A DNA stretch of 64,000 nt. It comes from JAHFTY01 sp964584785 (GTDB lineage: Bacteria > Acidobacteriota > Terriglobia > 20CM-2-55-15). Positions 9,202 to 16,628 of this stretch are shown one piece after another (the stretch's first letter is position 1; each line of letters begins with the position of its first letter). Made by a program: the position numbers and the translations under genes. Under the pieces are notes generated by a model that did not search any database, was not told the DNA's origin, and saw only the letters and a program-made list of their open reading frames with translations. Location: positions 62,001-126,000 of the forward strand of contig CAZPBY010000002.1 of the NCBI GenBank assembly GCA_964584785.1, in the 5' to 3' direction.

Positions 9202-10137
9202 GTGTCGGCGCACCTGATGCAGTCCAAGTCGTACCTCTGCGATTTCCTGTTGCTCACCGTCATCGGTATCTGGGGTTTTAATTTCGCCATCATCAAAGTG
9301 GTTTATGCCGACCTTCACCCCCTTGCCTTCAACGCGCTGCGTTTTTCCATCGCGTCGGCGGTCATGCTGATTCTGCTGAAAATTCGAGGCGAATCATTCC
9401 GTATCGATCCTAAGGACCGCAAAGACATTCTTTGGCTGGCGGTCATCGCGAATGTGGTGTACCAGTTTCTATACGTGATCGGGCTGTCCAGGACGAAAGC
9501 CGGCAATGCGGGCCTGCTGATGGCGCTGACGCCGGTTTGTGCGTACATCGTCGGAGTTTTCGGACACCGGGAACGGTTCAGCGGCAAGGTGCTCTTCGGA
9601 ATCATCATCTCCTTCGCCGGGGTTACGGCGATTGTCCTCGCGGGATCCTCCGAAGTGTCTTTCGGCAGCACCTGGCGGGGCGACCTTCTGATGACGGGCG
9701 CAGCGTTCTGCTGGGGATGGTACACGGGCGTTTCGGCGAACCTGCTTGCCAAATATGGCGCTCTCCGGTTGACAGTTATGGCGATGGTCGTGGGCACCGC
9801 TATACTGGTGCCGATTTCAATTCCGTGGGCGGTGCGTCAGGACTGGTCCGCCGTCTCGCGAACGGCGTGGGCCGGCTTTTTTTATTCGACGCTGCTCGCG
9901 ATCGTTTATGCCTATTGCGTATGGGCCTATGCGCTCACGAAAATAGGCGTGTCGCGAACAGCTGTGTATTCCAACCTGACGCCGATTGTCGCGCTTTTCG
10001 GCGGATGGCTTTTGCTGCGTGAGGTTCCGGCGCCGGGCCAGATTGCCGGCGTGTTGTGCGTTTTAACCGGCGTCTTTATCGTACGATCGACGAAACATGA
10101 GCGGAGCGAATGCAAGCCCGAAAGGGCGCAGCTATAA
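9202..10137 (+). CDS. EamA/DMT-family permease
   Basis: 311-residue membrane protein with about ten hydrophobic helices and two EamA-type repeats (helix 1 starts LLLTVIGIWGFNFAIIKVVY). Members export or import metabolites such as amino acids or nucleotide precursors; the substrate cannot be read from sequence. I took GTG at 9202; ATG at 9216 would shorten it by about five residues. The last 13 residues, HERSECKPERAQL, and the stop codon are made by the first unit of a 46-bp tandem repeat that continues downstream, so the native C-terminus has probably been rewritten. The stretch 8945-9201 upstream holds nothing recognisable. Confidence 0.85.
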   Translation: MSAHLMQSKSYLCDFLLLTVIGIWGFNFAIIKVVYADLHPLAFNALRFSIASAVMLILLKIRGESFRIDPKDRKDILWLAVIANVVYQFLYVIGLSRTKAGNAGLLMALTPVCAYIVGVFGHRERFSGKVLFGIIISFAGVTAIVLAGSSEVSFGSTWRGDLLMTGAAFCWGWYTGVSANLLAKYGALRLTVMAMVVGTAILVPISIPWAVRQDWSAVSRTAWAGFFYSTLLAIVYAYCVWAYALTKIGVSRTAVYSNLTPIVALFGGWLLLREVPAPGQIAGVLCVLTGVFIVRSTKHERSECKPERAQL

Positions 10138-10190
10138 GTAGAAGTAGCGGAGCGAATGCAAGCCCGAAAGGGCGCAGCCATAAGTAGAAG
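10101..10190 (+). repeat. Tandem repeat, two ~46-bp units, overlapping the 3' end of the EamA gene
   Basis: Unit 1 (10101-10146) and unit 2 (10147-10190) are identical over 44 bases except for one T/C difference. Each contains a small GCCC-GAAA-GGGC hairpin. The opening motif GAGCGGAGCGAATGCAAG also occurs in the 93-bp dispersed repeat at 44568 and 50047, so these belong to one repeat family. Unit 1 is translated as the end of the preceding permease; unit 2 sits directly before the ABC permease start at 10192. Confidence 0.9.
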
Positions 10191-10191
10191 C

Positions 10192-11415
10192 ATGAACTGG
10201 AGTGATATCCGAATCCTCTACCTGCGCGAGTTGCGATCCGCGTTCCGGGAGCGCAGTATCGTCATCAACAGCGTTTTGATCCCGATCATTCTTTATCCGC
10301 TCATGTTCTGGCTCGTGTACACCGGATTCACGTTTGTATCAGGCAAGGCTGCCGACCTCGATTCCCGCATCATGCTCGCGAACTTCCCGGCGGGTCACGA
10401 ACAATTGCTTCGCGATCTGAAGAACGACAAACACATCAAGATTCGGGAATCCGACGATCCGGAAAACGATATTCACCGCGGCACACTCGACGCATCGGTC
10501 GAATTCACGGCGGACGCCGCAAACGGCTTCCACGCCCAAATCACCTTCGACGAATCCCGCGATCAGAGTGCGCAGGCCGAAGCCAAGGTCGAACAGATCA
10601 TCGGCGCCTACCGCGACCGCTATCTGCAGTTGACGGCGACCCGGCTCGGCATCACCAGGGAGCAATTCCAGAACATCTGGATCGATTCGGAAAACGTATC
10701 GACGGAGCGTCAAATGGGACAGTTTGTTCTGGGCCTGCTTCTGCCGATCATGTTGATGGTCATGCTGGCGCTCGGCGGATTCTATCCCGCGATTGATTCC
10801 ACCGCCGGCGAGCGCGAGAACTCGACGTGGGAGACCATCATGACGTCCGGCACAGCGCGCGCCAACATCCTGCTTGCGAAGTATTTTTACGTCGCCACCA
10901 TGTCCGCGATGGCGGCGTTGCTGAACGTGGCGGCCATGACGTTTTCGATGAGAACGATTCTGGCTCCGCTCGGCGGCTCGATCGGCGCGATGTCGTTCCA
11001 GATCCCGCTGCGTTCCCTGCCCGTCATCGCGATCGGGGCTGTCCTGATGGCTCTGTTCGTTGCCGCCGGAATGATGACGCTCGCGTCCTTTGCCAGGAAT
11101 TTCAAGGAAGGTCAGTCGATGGTCAGTCCGTTTTATCTGATCGTCATCCTCCCGGTCAGTTTTCTACAGACACCCGGACTCGAGTTTTCCACGCGCATGG
11201 CACTGATTCCGATAGTGAACGTCACGATGATGTTCCGCGAAGCCATCACCGGCGTGTACCACTGGCAGCTGATCGGGATCACGGTTGTTGTCGAGCTTGT
11301 TTGCGTGGCCGTTGCGTTGAAGCTGGCGTCGATGATTCTCGTTCATGAAGACGTCGTGACCGGCTCTTACTCCGGCTCGTTCGGAAAATTTTTTAGAGAG
11401 AGATTGTTCAAATGA
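10192..11415 (+). CDS. ABC-2 type transporter permease (NatB-like)
   Basis: 407-residue permease with the NatB/YhaP layout: one N-terminal helix (residues ~24-45), a ~150-residue soluble extracytoplasmic domain, then six helices from FVLGLLLPIMLMVMLALGGF onward. The segment FYPAIDSTAGERENSTWE before the second helix block is characteristic of sodium- or drug-efflux ABC-2 permeases. It is the first gene of a three-gene unit and overlaps the ATPase start by four bases (ATGA). The immediate upstream sequence is the tandem repeat, so promoter elements may have been altered there. Substrate unknown. Confidence 0.88.
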   Translation: MNWSDIRILYLRELRSAFRERSIVINSVLIPIILYPLMFWLVYTGFTFVSGKAADLDSRIMLANFPAGHEQLLRDLKNDKHIKIRESDDPENDIHRGTLDASVEFTADAANGFHAQITFDESRDQSAQAEAKVEQIIGAYRDRYLQLTATRLGITREQFQNIWIDSENVSTERQMGQFVLGLLLPIMLMVMLALGGFYPAIDSTAGERENSTWETIMTSGTARANILLAKYFYVATMSAMAALLNVAAMTFSMRTILAPLGGSIGAMSFQIPLRSLPVIAIGAVLMALFVAAGMMTLASFARNFKEGQSMVSPFYLIVILPVSFLQTPGLEFSTRMALIPIVNVTMMFREAITGVYHWQLIGITVVVELVCVAVALKLASMILVHEDVVTGSYSGSFGKFFRERLFK

Positions 11416-12173
11416 GCTTACCTGTTGTCGTCGAGGGTTTGACCAAGACCTACTATGACGAATCCCGTGGAGAAGTCCGCGCTGTCGACCACATCTATTT
11501 CAGTTGTAACGAGGGTGAGGTCTTTGGACTCCTCGGCGCCAACGGCGCAGGCAAGACCACGACCCTCCGAATGCTGTCGACAATTCTCACGCCGACCGAA
11601 GGCTTTGCCTCCATTCTCGGTCACGACGTGGCGAAGGACCCCGAAGGCGTTCGCAAGAAGCTCGGCTTCTTCTCCGCCGGCACAGCCCTGTACCCGCGCC
11701 TCACGGCACGCGAGACGATCGAGTTTTTCGCAAAGATCAACAAATACCCGCCGGATCGCGTCAACGAGCGCGTCGACTTTCTTGTCGAACGGTTCGGTAT
11801 TTCAAAGTATGCCGATGTTCGCGTCGAGAAGCTTTCGACCGGTATGAAACAGAAGGTATCGATCGCCCGCACCGTTGCACACAATCCGCAGATCGTGATC
11901 TTCGACGAACCGACCGTCGGACTCGACGTCCTGAATGCGCTCGAGGTCCAGGAAACGATCAAGGAACTGCGCGCCGAGGGCAAAACGATTATCTTCGCGA
12001 CTCACATCATGAGCGAGGCGGAACGGCTGTGTAATCGCATCGCGATCATCCACGGCGGCCGCATTCTGACCTGCGACACGCTCGACGGATTGCGCGAAGC
12101 CACGGGCCAGCGTTATCTGGAAGACATATTCGTTCACTACGTCAAAGGCCAGACCGCAGCGGCACAGGCTTAA
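11412..12173 (+). CDS. ABC transporter ATP-binding protein (NatA-like)
   Basis: 253-residue ATPase that powers the flanking permeases. Walker A GANGAGKTT (residues ~43-51), signature LSTGMKQKVSIAR (~142-154), Walker B IVIFDEPTVGLD (~161-172) and the switch His in ATHIMSEAE are all intact. The Q-loop region reads LGFFSAGTALYPRLTARE. It resembles the NatA/CcmA group. The four-base overlap with the preceding permease and the six-base gap to the next one make this an operon encoding a heterodimeric ABC-2 exporter. Confidence 0.93.
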   Translation: MSLPVVVEGLTKTYYDESRGEVRAVDHIYFSCNEGEVFGLLGANGAGKTTTLRMLSTILTPTEGFASILGHDVAKDPEGVRKKLGFFSAGTALYPRLTARETIEFFAKINKYPPDRVNERVDFLVERFGISKYADVRVEKLSTGMKQKVSIARTVAHNPQIVIFDEPTVGLDVLNALEVQETIKELRAEGKTIIFATHIMSEAERLCNRIAIIHGGRILTCDTLDGLREATGQRYLEDIFVHYVKGQTAAAQA

Positions 12174-12179
12174 AAAAGA

Positions 12180-14261
12180 ATGAACTGGGATATCGTCACA
12201 CTTCTTTACTGGCACGAATTGAGAATGCTGCTTCGCGCCAGACGCACGGTGGTGATGGCCATCGTCGTTCCCCTTGTCGTAATGCCCGTCATGCTCTTCG
12301 GCTCCAAATTCGCCCGCGATCAGCGCGATCGCACCATTTCGCAGACGACTTACACATACGCGGTCACGGGCAGCATGGCGGATCGCGTTCGCACCATGAT
12401 TTCGCGGGCGAAGGAAAGCGTGGATCAGAGCAACGACGACGACCTGGCGTTATTGCGCGAGTTCAAATTTCGTGAGACCCCCGTGCCCGATCCGCGGGCC
12501 AGCCTCGAACATCGGGACATCTACTTCTACATCCAGACATATACCGGGGACGAAGCCGATGCGATTCCGGAACCGAAAAAGGAAAAGGACAACGACGACA
12601 CGGTAAGCGTGCTCCGGGCCGAGCCCACGCGTCTGAAGAGCGTTCCGTTGATTCGGGTGGTCTACCGTGGAAACAACGACGCATCCAGTTCGGCGACGCG
12701 GCGAATGCAGTCGCTGATCCGTGTCGCGAGACGGCTGGAATCGAATTCCGAGCTGACCGCGCGCGGATTCGACGGCGACCCCGAAAACACGTTTAACGTC
12801 GAAACGATAAGCCTGGCGACGGCCGCCCAGGTCACCGGATCGGATATCGGCCGATTCATGACGGTGTTCCTGGTGATGCTCATGCTCACCGGCGGCTCGA
12901 TTGCCGCGATCGACATCGTTGCCGGCGAAAAAGAACGGGGCACCATCGAAACATTGCTCACCACCGCCGCGAACCGCGCGGACATCGTGACGGCGAAGCA
13001 AATGGCGATCTTCTCGGTAGCGATCGCCATCACGCTGATCCAGTTTCTCAATTTCGTGTTGTATCTGAAGCTCAAGCTTATCGCGCTGCCGAGGAACTTC
13101 GTTCTGGACATCCCCGTCAGTACGGTTCTGATGCTGCTGTCGCTGTACATTCCGCTCGCGGCGACAATCGCGGCCGTCCTGCTGATGATTTCGGCGTACT
13201 CGAAGACGTACAAGGAAGCGCAGATGTACTTCTTCCCGGTTTATATGGTCAGCCTCATACCGTCGCTTGCCGCGGTGCTGCCTGCTGTGCCGCTGCGCTC
13301 GGCGATCGTGTTGGTACCGCTGGCGAATGTCAGCGTGGCTGCGCACGAGATCATGATGGGTCGGCCGGATTATCCGATGATCCTCGTCACCTATGCGGTT
13401 ATGGTGCTCACCGCAGCGATCCTCACAGGCGCCTCCACCCGGCTGCTCGCACGCGAAGACATCATCATTCCGGCCCAGGGCGAACCGGAAGCGTTTCTCG
13501 GGGGATCGACTTTGTTCCGGAAACGCGTCCTTCGCTGGTTCGTCGTGATGTGGGCGGTGATCTTCGCTATCGCCACGAACGTGCCTCAACTCGCGACATT
13601 CCGGGCTCAGCTGCTGTTCAACGAATTCGTCATCTTCGGCGGCGCTTCATTGCTGATGTTGCGAATCTATCGATTGAACGTCCGTGAAACGCTGTCGCTC
13701 CGCTCGGTGAAATGGCCTGTCTGGATCGCCGTCATCCTCGCGGCGCCCGCAGGCAACGTGATGGGAGTGGCCCTGTTCAAGCTCCTCAGTCTTGTTTTGC
13801 CCGTGCCGCAGGCCGCCGTGGAACAGATGTCCGCGATGATGCCGAAGGACATACCCACGTGGCAGATGTATCTCTACGTCGGGCTGATCCCCGGTTTCAT
13901 TGAAGAACTGGTGTTTCGTGGAATTCTTCTTAACGGCCTTCGCCGCAAGATACGGCCTTACCTGCTGCCGCTCGTAATCGGGATTATCTTCGGCATGTTT
14001 CACTTCACGCTCTTCCGAATCGGTCCGACCGCATTCCTCGGCGTGCTTCTCACGATCATCGCCATGTTGACCGGATCCGTGTTCCCGGGAATCATTCTGC
14101 ACGTTCTGAACAATTCGTTCGCCGTGTGGGCGTCAAACCATAACTGGCCGCTGGCCGGGCTGGAAAACTGGCACTACGCCGCCGCTACATTGATCTTCGG
14201 CTTGACGATGTGGATCATTTACAGAAATCGCTACAAACCTTCGGAACCACCGACTGAGTAG
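12180..14261 (+). CDS. ABC-2 permease fused to a CPBP intramembrane protease
   Basis: 693-residue fusion. Residues ~1-430 form an ABC-2 permease with a soluble loop after helix 1 and the NatB-type segment IDIVAGEKERGTIETLL. Residues ~440-690 form a CPBP (Abi/Rce1-like) membrane protease with all three motifs: EELVFRG (~575; Glu-Glu-x3-Arg), FGMFHFTLFR (~605; catalytic His) and HVLNNS (~640). The catalytic residues are complete, so activity is possible. Fusions of this type occur in other bacteria; their role is unknown, but cleavage of a small exported or membrane substrate is plausible. It would pair with the permease at 10192 around the shared ATPase. Confidence 0.9.
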   Translation: MNWDIVTLLYWHELRMLLRARRTVVMAIVVPLVVMPVMLFGSKFARDQRDRTISQTTYTYAVTGSMADRVRTMISRAKESVDQSNDDDLALLREFKFRETPVPDPRASLEHRDIYFYIQTYTGDEADAIPEPKKEKDNDDTVSVLRAEPTRLKSVPLIRVVYRGNNDASSSATRRMQSLIRVARRLESNSELTARGFDGDPENTFNVETISLATAAQVTGSDIGRFMTVFLVMLMLTGGSIAAIDIVAGEKERGTIETLLTTAANRADIVTAKQMAIFSVAIAITLIQFLNFVLYLKLKLIALPRNFVLDIPVSTVLMLLSLYIPLAATIAAVLLMISAYSKTYKEAQMYFFPVYMVSLIPSLAAVLPAVPLRSAIVLVPLANVSVAAHEIMMGRPDYPMILVTYAVMVLTAAILTGASTRLLAREDIIIPAQGEPEAFLGGSTLFRKRVLRWFVVMWAVIFAIATNVPQLATFRAQLLFNEFVIFGGASLLMLRIYRLNVRETLSLRSVKWPVWIAVILAAPAGNVMGVALFKLLSLVLPVPQAAVEQMSAMMPKDIPTWQMYLYVGLIPGFIEELVFRGILLNGLRRKIRPYLLPLVIGIIFGMFHFTLFRIGPTAFLGVLLTIIAMLTGSVFPGIILHVLNNSFAVWASNHNWPLAGLENWHYAAATLIFGLTMWIIYRNRYKPSEPPTE

Positions 14262-14320
14262 TGGTCTAGTCTGAAAATCAAGATGATTCCTGGGCTGCCC
14301 TGAATTAGTCGACTTAGCTG

Positions 14321-14350
14321 TTGCAAGGCCGACCGGTCCGCGCATAGACT
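14321..14350 (+). promoter_or_regulatory. Candidate sigma-70 promoter for the hemerythrin-like gene
   Basis: TTGCAA (14321-14326) and TAGACT (14345-14350) are separated by 18 bp and lie ~43 bp before the ATG at 14393. Both hexamers are imperfect, so this is a moderate candidate only. Confidence 0.35.
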
Positions 14351-14392
14351 GGCTCCGCTTTTTCGGCAGATTTGAGAAATAAGGGGCACTGC

Positions 14393-14929
14393 ATGACCCG
14401 CATCACTCCCATCACGACAGATCACCAGATGATTCTGGAAGGTCTGGAGGTTCTGACCCTTATCGCGGAACGGCTGGAAATGAATGAGTCTGTCGAAACA
14501 GAGGACATCAACAGCGTGTTGAGCTTCCTGCAGGACGTCGGTTGCAAATGCCTGCACAACACGGAACATCTCCTGTTGCGACCCGCTCTGGCCCGAGCGA
14601 AAAACAAGGAACTCGTTCAACGGTTGAGAATGGCGGTGTCATGTCACGCGGCCGTCGGTCCGCTTTTCGAAGACGCGGCGTCCGAAATCGAGTTTAAGAA
14701 ATATTTCGTGCTGCACGCCCATCTTCTTATCAAATTGATCGGCGATCTCATTCTCGAAGAGGACCACGATTTCCTGGAAAAAGTCGTCGGACTTCTCGAC
14801 AATCCGGAAGGACAGAAGCACCTCGATCAATTTGCGGAAATGGAACGGAATGTGAGTGCGATCGCAGTGGAGCGGATTTCGAAGATGCACCAGCTCGAAG
14901 CGAAGTACGCCTACCCCAAGTGCATTTAA
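14393..14929 (+). CDS. Hemerythrin-like domain protein
   Basis: 178-residue, mostly helical protein with the spaced His/Glu pattern of a hemerythrin HHE domain: TTDHQMILEGLEVL (residues ~7-20), HNTEHLLLRPAL (~57-68), CHAAVGPLFED, LHAHLLIKLIGD and LEEDHDFLEKV. Such proteins bind a di-iron centre for O2, NO or redox sensing in the cytoplasm. ATG at 14393, after AAGGGG, is preferred over an upstream start at 14372. It is a single gene convergent with the pyruvate:ferredoxin oxidoreductase operon, whose clusters are O2-sensitive, so an oxygen-related role is plausible but unproven. Confidence 0.85.
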   Translation: MTRITPITTDHQMILEGLEVLTLIAERLEMNESVETEDINSVLSFLQDVGCKCLHNTEHLLLRPALARAKNKELVQRLRMAVSCHAAVGPLFEDAASEIEFKKYFVLHAHLLIKLIGDLILEEDHDFLEKVVGLLDNPEGQKHLDQFAEMERNVSAIAVERISKMHQLEAKYAYPKCI

Positions 14930-14930
14930 C

Positions 14931-15022
14931 GTCGCGAAGCCCGTCGCTGCGCTCCGGGTTCTGAACTTGGCCGTTGTGTGACCAATGCTCGGTACCCGGA
15001 GCGCAGCGACGGGCTTCGTGAC
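14931..15022. repeat. Palindromic element, family A copy 1 (29-bp arms)
   Basis: Arms 14931-14959 and 14994-15022 are inverted copies with one mismatch, built around AAGCCCGTCGCTGCGCTCCG. The same arm occurs at 33393-33465. It fills the gap between two convergent genes and could act as a bidirectional terminator, but it has the dispersed character of a REP element. The loop is 34 bp with no recognisable content. Confidence 0.9.
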
Positions 15023-15029
15023 GTAACGC

Positions 15030-16628
15030 TTACCTGAGCCCCGCCAGTTCCTGCAGCAGGTGCCAATTCTCCAGACGCTCCTGGCGGGTCGCAATCATGA
15101 CAGACGATGGATTGCCGTCTTTATCGAAGTGTTTGGCGAAGCGGCCCTCCGACCTCGCGAACGTGATGAAATCCACGGCTTCTCCCGTCTTGGGGTTCAC
15201 GTACCAGTCGTCCTTCATATTCGGATTTCCGGCCAGGCTCAATCGATCCTTGATCCGCGGACCTTTTTTCGGATCGTAGATAAACACCGGGAAGCTGCGT
15301 GAATCGGCCGCCAGGCGAGCCTGCTGTTCGGCCATATTGTCGCCGACGCCATGTTCGGGCTGGCAGGTCGTGTAGACGTTGATGATGGCCGGGCCCGGAA
15401 ACTCGTTCGCTTCCATGACGGCTTTGTAGAAGTGGTTCACGTGAGAACACGTGGTCTGCGCCACGTACACGTCTTTGTGCATCATGCAAATCGTGGCAAG
15501 CTCCTTCCGGTTCTCTTTCTTCCCCTGAATGACTTTGCCGTGGAAGCTCATCTTGGCGTCCTGCCCCTTGAATGAGCTGGTCGACGTTTGACCGCCGGTG
15601 TTCGAATACACCTGTGTATCGAGAACGATGACCTTGATGTCCATGCCGGACGCCAGCATGCGCGACAGAGACTGGAACCCGATGTCGTTCATCGCGCCGT
15701 CGCCGCCGACGATCCAGAGACGTTTGGCCTGCCATCCCATCGCGTCCCATCGCGCGCGGATTCCCATCGCCACGGCCGGAGCGTTTTCGAACAGGGAGTT
15801 CGTCCAGGCGATTTGATAGGGATTGTACGGATAAGTCGACGTGTAGACGGTGTTGCAACCCGTGGACGCCACCATGGCGACGTTGTCCTTACCGTAAACG
15901 AATCCCGTTGCCGCCAGCATCATTCGAAGCGCCGTCGCTTCGCCGCATCCCATGCAGGATCCGGCGCCGCCGACATACAGCAACGACCGCTCGGCGAGCA
16001 TCATGTCCGCAAGCGCTTTCTCGTTGATGAACTTCTTCGGCGTTTCCGGCACGTTGCGGTAGAACTGGAATGCGGATTTGTACCATTCCATGTTGGAGTC
16101 GGTCTTTGCGATCATCTTCAGGGCGTTGTGGTCGCCGCACGCATCGACACACTCGGCGCATCCCTTGCATTTGGAGGGGTCGATGAAAATACCGAATTTG
16201 CCGCCGCCGACTCCCTTCTTCTCGAGAACCGTGTGGTATTTGTTCGTTATCGCCCACTGATCGGCCATCAGCTTCCGCTCGGATTCATCGGCGATCCTGG
16301 AGAGCTGGGACTCGAGCACTGCAGGCTCTACGACTTTTCCGAGAATCGCGGTGTCCGGGCACTCGGTAACGCAATCCATGCAACCGACGCAGTTTTCCCC
16401 AATGAATTCCGGGATGTCCGGAGCGATGTAGCTGAAATCACGCAACGCGCCCGTAGCTGCCGGTATGACGCTCCGCGCGACCTGATCGTCGGCTTCGAGA
16501 CCTTTTTCCGCGGTGCCCTGGTTGTACTCTCCAACGACACGTTCATTAAAATCGGCGATGTCGACGACATTCCGGCGGATCTCTCTCTCCAGTTCATCGA
16601 CAGGCATCATTGTTTGGTGAGTGGACAT
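15030..16628 (-). CDS. Pyruvate:ferredoxin oxidoreductase, delta-beta chain (ferredoxin domain + TPP domain)
   Basis: 532-residue chain of a PFOR, which oxidatively decarboxylates pyruvate (or a similar 2-oxoacid) to acetyl-CoA and reduces ferredoxin. The N-terminal third carries two [4Fe-4S] motifs, CVGCMDCVTECPD and CKGCAECVDACGD. The rest is the TPP-binding beta domain with SCMGCGEATALRM, VGGDGAMNDIGFQSL and LDTQVYSNTGGQ. The substrate stretch YPYNPYQIAWTNSLFENAP is typical of pyruvate enzymes. It starts on the last base of the upstream alpha-gamma gene (TGATG overlap). Together the two genes equal a single-chain PFOR cut between the gamma and delta domains. Confidence 0.93.
   Translation of the reverse strand: MSTHQTMMPVDELEREIRRNVVDIADFNERVVGEYNQGTAEKGLEADDQVARSVIPAATGALRDFSYIAPDIPEFIGENCVGCMDCVTECPDTAILGKVVEPAVLESQLSRIADESERKLMADQWAITNKYHTVLEKKGVGGGKFGIFIDPSKCKGCAECVDACGDHNALKMIAKTDSNMEWYKSAFQFYRNVPETPKKFINEKALADMMLAERSLLYVGGAGSCMGCGEATALRMMLAATGFVYGKDNVAMVASTGCNTVYTSTYPYNPYQIAWTNSLFENAPAVAMGIRARWDAMGWQAKRLWIVGGDGAMNDIGFQSLSRMLASGMDIKVIVLDTQVYSNTGGQTSTSSFKGQDAKMSFHGKVIQGKKENRKELATICMMHKDVYVAQTTCSHVNHFYKAVMEANEFPGPAIINVYTTCQPEHGVGDNMAEQQARLAADSRSFPVFIYDPKKGPRIKDRLSLAGNPNMKDDWYVNPKTGEAVDFITFARSEGRFAKHFDKDGNPSSVMIATRQERLENWHLLQELAGLR

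Noticed and set aside
12450..13589. 379-codon open frame on the minus strand opposite the permease-CPBP gene
   Set aside because: Arg/His-rich, no domain, and the plus strand holds intact catalytic motifs over the same bases.
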